Assembly (NCBI GenBank): GCA_019594305.1
Contig: JAFDTZ010000095.1
Span: 1-8,722, forward strand
Length of the DNA stretch: 8,722 nt
DNA from: Thermoplasmata archaeon
Lineage (GTDB): Archaea > Thermoplasmatota > Thermoplasmata > Halarchaeoplasmatales > Halarchaeoplasmataceae
Direction: 5' to 3'
The position numbers and the translations under genes are program-made. Every line of letters begins with the position of its first letter. Position 1 is the stretch's first letter. Positions 5,245 through 8,722 of the stretch are shown here, piece after piece. The notes beneath the pieces are model-generated. The model had not been told where the DNA came from, did no database searches, and was given only the letters and a program-made list of their open reading frames with translations.

Positions 5245-6972
5245 TCAGCTGAGTTCCTCTATAACTGCATTAGCCAGTGTAGAATGTGGTATTCGTATCC
5301 TTCTTCCGTCATCCGTTGTTATCTCCACATTGTACCTGCCGATATTTGTGACTATTCCCTCATGCTGGTCAATCCTCACACGACTATTAACCTTAAGGGT
5401 TTGATCAGATTGTATGGAACCGATAACGTTCCGGAAGAGGTCCTTGGATCCGTAGGCGAAACCGACGCCGAGTCCTATGAAGACCGCCCCTACTGCAATT
5501 GCGAAGACGATGTACAGTATGGGTACCTCAACACCGATCTGGGCCAATGCCATGACGATAGCGATGTAAATAACCAATACCTTTGTCGCCTTGGCTGCCA
5601 TGGCATTGAAGGGTATATCCATCTCTTTTCCGTAGGCCAATACCTTATCATGGGCCCAACTTGCCAGCCAGAAGCCAATAAGGCCTATAAACAGTGCAAC
5701 TACTAGATTGGGCAGCCACAATATGATCGTATTGATAAGGTCTGCCAGTATATTGAACATGCCGTGTACATTGAGTATACCAACTGCTATCTGGACAAAA
5801 ATCAGCATGATGAATATCTTCAGCAGATATGAAAGAATGGTGAGTATGATACCCTTTCTCTCTATTACTTCCTCTACGGGTCCTATGAGTTTCTGAACAC
5901 CGAACTCCTTCAGCATCTTCATTATGAAATCGACTATCTTCTCTGTTACTATCAGGCCTATTATGATAACAGCGAAAGCGGCGATCAGTAGTGGTATTAC
6001 AAGGAGTATCGGATTTATGAAGTCCGCGAGTATGTTAATTGCTATTATCGAGAGGGCAATGTTGATGAATATCAGCAGGATGAAGACCTTCACAAAGATG
6101 AATATCAGGTCCATTATCGACATACCTGATTTTTTCGTCATCTTGTCTATCTTCATCAGATCTTTGCCGAAAGGACTCTTTTTTATGAATCCCTTGAGGA
6201 ACCGTACAACCATCTCAGCAACATATAGACCCACTAATAGAACAATTATTGCTATGATTACCCTGGGTATGAATAGCACAATTGGTGTAACTATAGCAGT
6301 CAACGTGTGGATACCTGCGTAATCAAGGGCTATTTGAATAAATATCACAAATATGAACCAAAACACCATTATGCCTATAAATGAAGATATATTCTTCAAG
6401 CCCAGTTTACGTATCTGTTTTGTAAGGCCTATCCTTCGCATGGCCTTCTCGAAACCCACCTTTTTGAGAACCTTAGTTATTATTAATCCTATTATCTTAG
6501 ATATGAGGTAACCTATGATGAGTATTACAATAAAGAATACCAGACCGGGTATGAAAGCTATAAAGCTGAACCACATGTCCGAGAATATATCTTTTATGGT
6601 TTCTGTGAGAGAAGGACTCGGTTCTGTACTGAAGTGGAATGTGTGATCAACTACGGTCTCGTTGGTGTCTCGTCCAGTGACCCTTACTTCGAAATCCTGG
6701 TCGTTGGAAAGGGGAGTCGTAGGGGTTAAAGTTAATGTCCTATCGTTATTAGACCATTCCTCTTGAACAGGATACACAGGATCTGGACGGATGTCGATGT
6801 TTACTGTGCCTATATCCATACTATTATCGAATCTGATTATGATTCTAGCATCTATCGGATAATCTGCAGCTCCATCTTCCGGTGTTGTACTAATAGCGCC
6901 CACAGATGTGGTAAAAATCAATAAGATCGCTATCAGTAAAGCACCCATAGTCAACACTTTCTTTGATATCAT
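5245..6972 (-). CDS. MscS-family mechanosensitive channel with secreted Ig-like domain and four TM-helix repeats
   Basis: A predicted tension-gated channel protein of 575 residues. Residues 1-26 form a signal peptide or first TM helix (basic start, hydrophobic 6-24). Residues 27-117 form a beta-rich domain beginning STTPEDGAADYPIDARIIIR, with a FDNSMD element and LTLTPTTPLSNDQDFEVRV, typical of Big_5/SbsA Ig-like domains; it should lie outside the cell. Four similar membrane units follow, each with a (I/L)P at the head of a long helix: 141-142, 235-236, 326-327 and 420-421, spaced 94, 91 and 94 residues, like the conserved TM-helix repeats of CmpX-type channels. The last helix pair (464-509) leads into an MscS beta domain (GSKDLFRNVIGS; VRIDQHEGIVTNIG; RIRIPHSTLAN). 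The protein ends there, lacking the C-terminal alpha/beta domain of E. coli MscS. A TATA box lies 35 bp upstream and GGTG sits 5 bases before the ATG. Ion selectivity cannot be read. Confidence 0.87.
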   Translation of the reverse strand: MISKKVLTMGALLIAILLIFTTSVGAISTTPEDGAADYPIDARIIIRFDNSMDIGTVNIDIRPDPVYPVQEEWSNNDRTLTLTPTTPLSNDQDFEVRVTGRDTNETVVDHTFHFSTEPSPSLTETIKDIFSDMWFSFIAFIPGLVFFIVILIIGYLISKIIGLIITKVLKKVGFEKAMRRIGLTKQIRKLGLKNISSFIGIMVFWFIFVIFIQIALDYAGIHTLTAIVTPIVLFIPRVIIAIIVLLVGLYVAEMVVRFLKGFIKKSPFGKDLMKIDKMTKKSGMSIMDLIFIFVKVFILLIFINIALSIIAINILADFINPILLVIPLLIAAFAVIIIGLIVTEKIVDFIMKMLKEFGVQKLIGPVEEVIERKGIILTILSYLLKIFIMLIFVQIAVGILNVHGMFNILADLINTIILWLPNLVVALFIGLIGFWLASWAHDKVLAYGKEMDIPFNAMAAKATKVLVIYIAIVMALAQIGVEVPILYIVFAIAVGAVFIGLGVGFAYGSKDLFRNVIGSIQSDQTLKVNSRVRIDQHEGIVTNIGRYNVEITTDDGRRIRIPHSTLANAVIEELS

Positions 6973-7003
6973 AGATACACCTTTTTATGAAATCAACTTA
7001 GTG

Positions 7004-7019
7004 ATATATATACTTTATC
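7004..7019 (-). promoter_or_regulatory. Mechanosensitive channel promoter (TATA box)
   Basis: On the minus strand this reads GATAAAGTATATATAT, identical to the pstS promoter at 277-292. Its core is centred about 35 bp before the ATG, predicting a leader of roughly 10 bases that carries GGTG (6978-6981) as a short ribosome binding site. The channel therefore has its own promoter apart from the fumarase-sirtuin unit. Confidence 0.65.
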
Positions 7020-7023
7020 ATTA

Positions 7024-7049
7024 GACATATATCTAAAATAGATTATGTC
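7024..7049. promoter_or_regulatory. 26-bp inverted repeat between sirtuin and channel genes
   Basis: GACATA (7024-7029), a bulged T, then ATCTA (7031-7035) pair with TAGAT (7039-7043) and TATGTC (7044-7049) across an AAA loop, giving 11-bp arms with one bulge. It lies 4 bases after the sirtuin stop and directly upstream of the channel TATA box. No T run follows in the minus direction, so an operator for the channel promoter is at least as likely as a terminator. Confidence 0.5.
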
Positions 7050-7053
7050 AATG

Positions 7054-7779
7054 TCAACTATGCCTTAATCTGTCCAAGATTACCGGTAAAATTTCCCCGG
7101 CCTTTTTAAAAATAGATAGGTCTGCAATTCTGTTAGTTAGGGGTGTATGTTCTAGGTTTAGTTCCACAACCATGGAACCACTATTCTTTGCAACGAGAGG
7201 TAACGAAGCAGCCGGTTGAACTACCGCCGATGTACCGATGACAAGCATGAGATCGCATCGAGAACTCAACTCCCATGCACGAGACAAAACACTGTTGGAG
7301 AGGGGTTCTCCGAAGAGCACAACATCCGGTCTTACAACTGCACCACATTTGCAATTAATCGATTTTTCTTTACCTACAAAATCGACCGTATTGTAATCCA
7401 TATTGCACCCGGTGCAGTATGCACGTTGAATATTACCGTGGAGTTCCACCACTTCTTTATTCTTATGTAATCCGTCTACGTTTTGTGTTATAACGGCTGA
7501 CAGACCATGTTCCTCTAGTTTCACCAAGGCCTCATGTCCCGGATTGGGTCGTGCCTTTGATATCTCATTATACTGAAGGCGGAACAACATCCAGCTTTTT
7601 TCCGGCTCCCGTTTGAAGGCGTTAACATGTGCGTATTCCTCCGGATCAAATTTTTCCCAGAGCCCGCCTTTACCCCTGAACGGTGCTATCCCGCTCTCAA
7701 CTGACATCCCCGCACCTGTTAATGCAACAATCGTTTCGGAGTTATCAACTGCGTCTAAAAGTTTTTTTGTAACGCTCAT
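7054..7779 (-). CDS. cobB: Sir2-family NAD-dependent protein deacylase (sirtuin)
   Basis: A 241-residue sirtuin, the usual size for single-domain prokaryotic members. It removes acyl groups from lysines using NAD, giving nicotinamide and O-acyl-ADP-ribose, in the cytosol. Seen: GAGMSVESGI (22-31) and FRGKGGLW (34-41) for NAD; TQNVDGLH (98-105); the catalytic His114 in ELHG; a zinc site Cys122, Cys125, Cys143, Cys145 (CxxC then CxC, the second knuckle one residue short); RPDVVLFGE (150-158); GTSAVVQPAA (182-191); and VELN (205-208). I do not see the YxxR pair of SIRT5-like desuccinylases in the region before PNPGH, so deacetylation is the better guess; this is an inference. The start is 6 bases after the fumarase beta stop with no clear Shine-Dalgarno sequence, so the two are almost certainly co-transcribed. 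The symbol is the generic one used for prokaryotic sirtuins. Confidence 0.95.
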   Translation of the reverse strand: MSVTKKLLDAVDNSETIVALTGAGMSVESGIAPFRGKGGLWEKFDPEEYAHVNAFKREPEKSWMLFRLQYNEISKARPNPGHEALVKLEEHGLSAVITQNVDGLHKNKEVVELHGNIQRAYCTGCNMDYNTVDFVGKEKSINCKCGAVVRPDVVLFGEPLSNSVLSRAWELSSRCDLMLVIGTSAVVQPAASLPLVAKNSGSMVVELNLEHTPLTNRIADLSIFKKAGEILPVILDRLRHS

Positions 7780-7785
7780 AGTGGT

Positions 7786-8373
7786 TTAAAGCTCGGCCTT
7801 GATGGCCGTTAGATTTTTCTTTACCTTTTCGGCTACATCGGCGTGTAAACTTTTACCGGTAGAGTCCATGGTAACCAGGAATGGTCCCGCTTCCTTGACT
7901 CTGAACATCCAGAATGCTTCTGGAATTCCCAAATCTTCGAGGAAATATACCTCTTCCACCTCCTCGATAGCCTTGGCCATGAGGGCGCCAGCACCGCCAG
8001 TGTACTGCACGTAGACCGCGCCGTGCTTTTCCAGTGCTTTCAGTGTACGTTCGCCCATACCTCCTTTGCCTATTATGATCTTCGTACCGAATCTCTCGAT
8101 GAACTTGTCCTCAAAGATCTCCATGCGTATACTTGTTGTGGGGCCTGCGGACACCACAGTCCACTTGCCATCCACTTTGTGTATAGCCGGGCCGCAGTGG
8201 AACATTGCGTATTCCGATGGTTCAAAGGGTAGTTCGCTATCTTCCAGTGATAAAAGTTTTTCGTGGGCGGAGTCACGAGCCGTAAATATTGTTCCGGTGA
8301 TGTAGAAGGCATCACCTACCCTTAGTTTGGAAACTTCTTCGGGTTTTATTGGGGTATTGATTACTTTTTTCAT
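7786..8373 (-). CDS. Class I fumarate hydratase (or related tartrate dehydratase), beta subunit
   Basis: The 195-residue beta half of two-subunit, 4Fe-4S-dependent fumarases, which interconvert fumarate and malate in the TCA cycle. Seen: a beta-rich opening (VINTPIKPEEVSKLRVGDAFYITG), TARDSAHEKL (31-40, the RDxAH motif), FHCGPAIHK (58-66), AGPTTSIRM (76-84), GKGGM (102-106) and YTGGAGALMAKAI (124-136), all typical of Fumerase_C/TtdB proteins. The alpha subunit, which holds the cluster ligands, is not in the window. Fumarase and L-tartrate dehydratase cannot be told apart here, though fumarase is the usual archaeal role. I chose the ATG at 8373 because the family homology begins there and GTGAT lies just upstream; a TTG at 8415 would add 14 unconserved residues. 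The gene leads a pair with the sirtuin, 6 bases downstream. Confidence 0.93.
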   Translation of the reverse strand: MKKVINTPIKPEEVSKLRVGDAFYITGTIFTARDSAHEKLLSLEDSELPFEPSEYAMFHCGPAIHKVDGKWTVVSAGPTTSIRMEIFEDKFIERFGTKIIIGKGGMGERTLKALEKHGAVYVQYTGGAGALMAKAIEEVEEVYFLEDLGIPEAFWMFRVKEAGPFLVTMDSTGKSLHADVAEKVKKNLTAIKAEL

Positions 8374-8389
8374 CTTATCACATTTTTGG

Positions 8390-8722
8390 TTATATGTTGT
8401 CGAGACACTTATCAATCTTTAAAGTTTTGTGGTCATTTGATTTCAACTCACAAATAAACCTTCGTAACCCATCCTGAAAGTAAAAAAAACGCCCCGGCCG
8501 GTCTTCTACTCGGAATATCTCGCTACACTCGATATCCCAAGTGTTCGCCAATTGTTCCACAATTGACTCGTGAAACAAATCCCGGCCTAAAATAAAAAAA
8601 TATAAACGCCCCGGCCGGTCTTCTACTCGGAATATCTCGCTACACTCGATATCCCAAGTGTTCGCCAATTGTTCCACAATTGACTCGTGAAACAAATCCC
8701 GGCCTAAAATAAAAAAATATAA
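8390..8722 (-). CDS. Unrecognised reading frame with a 39-residue tandem repeat, 5' end outside window
   Basis: An open frame enters from the right edge and stops with TAA at 8390-8392, 16 bases before the fumarase ATG. I do not recognise a family. It contains two copies of a 39-residue unit, LFHESIVEQLANTWD then IECSEIFRVEDRPGR, ending LYFFILGRD in the complete copy between the two; after the last copy comes a unique tail (FFYFQDGLRRFICE, then LKSNDHKTLKIDKCLDNI). The DNA unit is 117 bp, a multiple of three, so duplication kept the frame. The tail reads like ordinary soluble protein and the two units are identical. It may be the 3' end of a real gene co-transcribed with fumarase, or an open frame created by repeat DNA. 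No start codon can be assigned inside the window. A duplicated segment at a sequence end can also be an assembly artefact. Confidence 0.4.
   Translation of the reverse strand, partial: LYFFILGRDLFHESIVEQLANTWDIECSEIFRVEDRPGRLYFFILGRDLFHESIVEQLANTWDIECSEIFRVEDRPGRFFYFQDGLRRFICELKSNDHKTLKIDKCLDNI
8415..8428 (-). promoter_or_regulatory. Possible promoter of the fumarase-sirtuin pair
   Basis: The minus strand reads ACTTTAAAGATT around CTTTAAAG (8417-8424), centred about 48 bp before the fumarase ATG. It predicts a leader of about 20 bases containing GTGAT. The site lies inside the 3' end of the unrecognised upstream frame, so the pair may also be read from further upstream. Confidence 0.4.
8490..8722. 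repeat. Perfect tandem duplication, 117-bp unit
   Basis: The unit starting CGCCCCGGCCGG and ending AAAAAAATATAAA runs 8490-8606 and repeats from 8607 to the window end (116 bases), with no difference seen by eye. The unit includes CCGGCCGG and the near-palindrome CAATTG-TTCCA-CAATTG. A third copy may lie beyond the edge. Confidence 0.9.

Noticed and set aside
5284..6322. Plus-strand open frames opposite the channel gene, the longest 140 codons
   Set aside because: They are antisense to well-supported TM repeats and the MscS domain and show no family features of their own.
8374..8415. TTG at 8415 as the fumarase beta start
   Set aside because: The extra 14 residues precede the usual family start, and ATG 8373 has a GTGAT ribosome-binding element close upstream.
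8490..8722. CRISPR array
   Set aside because: There are only two copies, 117 bp each and directly abutting with no spacers.

Overview
The window looks archaeal. Its genes are preceded by archaeal TATA boxes; at several the box is centred about 27 to 31 bp before the start codon with no Shine-Dalgarno sequence between, the pattern of leaderless or near-leaderless mRNAs. The gene content (two-subunit class I fumarase, MJ1255-like glycosyltransferase, small sirtuin, PstS lipoprotein) fits a euryarchaeal-type genome. I cannot name the lineage from sequence alone.

Layout. (1) 1-1280: the 5' part of a phosphate-binding lipoprotein gene (pstS, minus strand, cut by the window edge) and sucD (plus strand) diverge from a 154-bp region that holds two TATA boxes, a tandem 14-bp repeat and a 34-bp inverted repeat. 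(2) 1314-3668: two convergent, broken genes whose stop codons lie one base apart. The plus-strand one is a radical SAM/SPASM protein with two frameshifts. The minus-strand one is an MJ1255-like glycosyltransferase with one frameshift and two in-frame stops. All disabling lesions seen in the window lie in these two genes. (3) 3755-5191: an intact Old Yellow Enzyme-type flavin oxidoreductase (minus) diverges from a small PAP2-like membrane protein (plus); a CTCGCGAG palindrome sits midway between their start codons. (4) 5192-6972: a stem-loop terminator separates the PAP2-like gene from a convergent mechanosensitive channel gene, which encodes a secreted Ig-like domain, four tandem TM repeats and an MscS beta domain. 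(5) 7024-8722: the fumarase beta subunit and a sirtuin form a tight minus-strand pair 6 bases apart. Upstream lies an unrecognised reading frame made partly of two perfect copies of a 117-bp tandem repeat that runs to the window end.

Functional reading. The metabolic core is TCA-cycle related: succinyl-CoA synthetase alpha and fumarase beta, both without their partner subunits in this window. An NAD-dependent protein deacylase is coupled to the fumarase gene. The membrane side holds phosphate uptake, a mechanosensitive channel and a PAP2-like protein. I found no mobile element, CRISPR array, tRNA or rRNA. The best leads are the paired decay of the radical SAM and glycosyltransferase genes, the Ig-fused multi-repeat channel, the fumarase-sirtuin pair, the in-frame 117-bp repeat, and several unassigned operator-like palindromes. 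I see no complete new multi-gene system.
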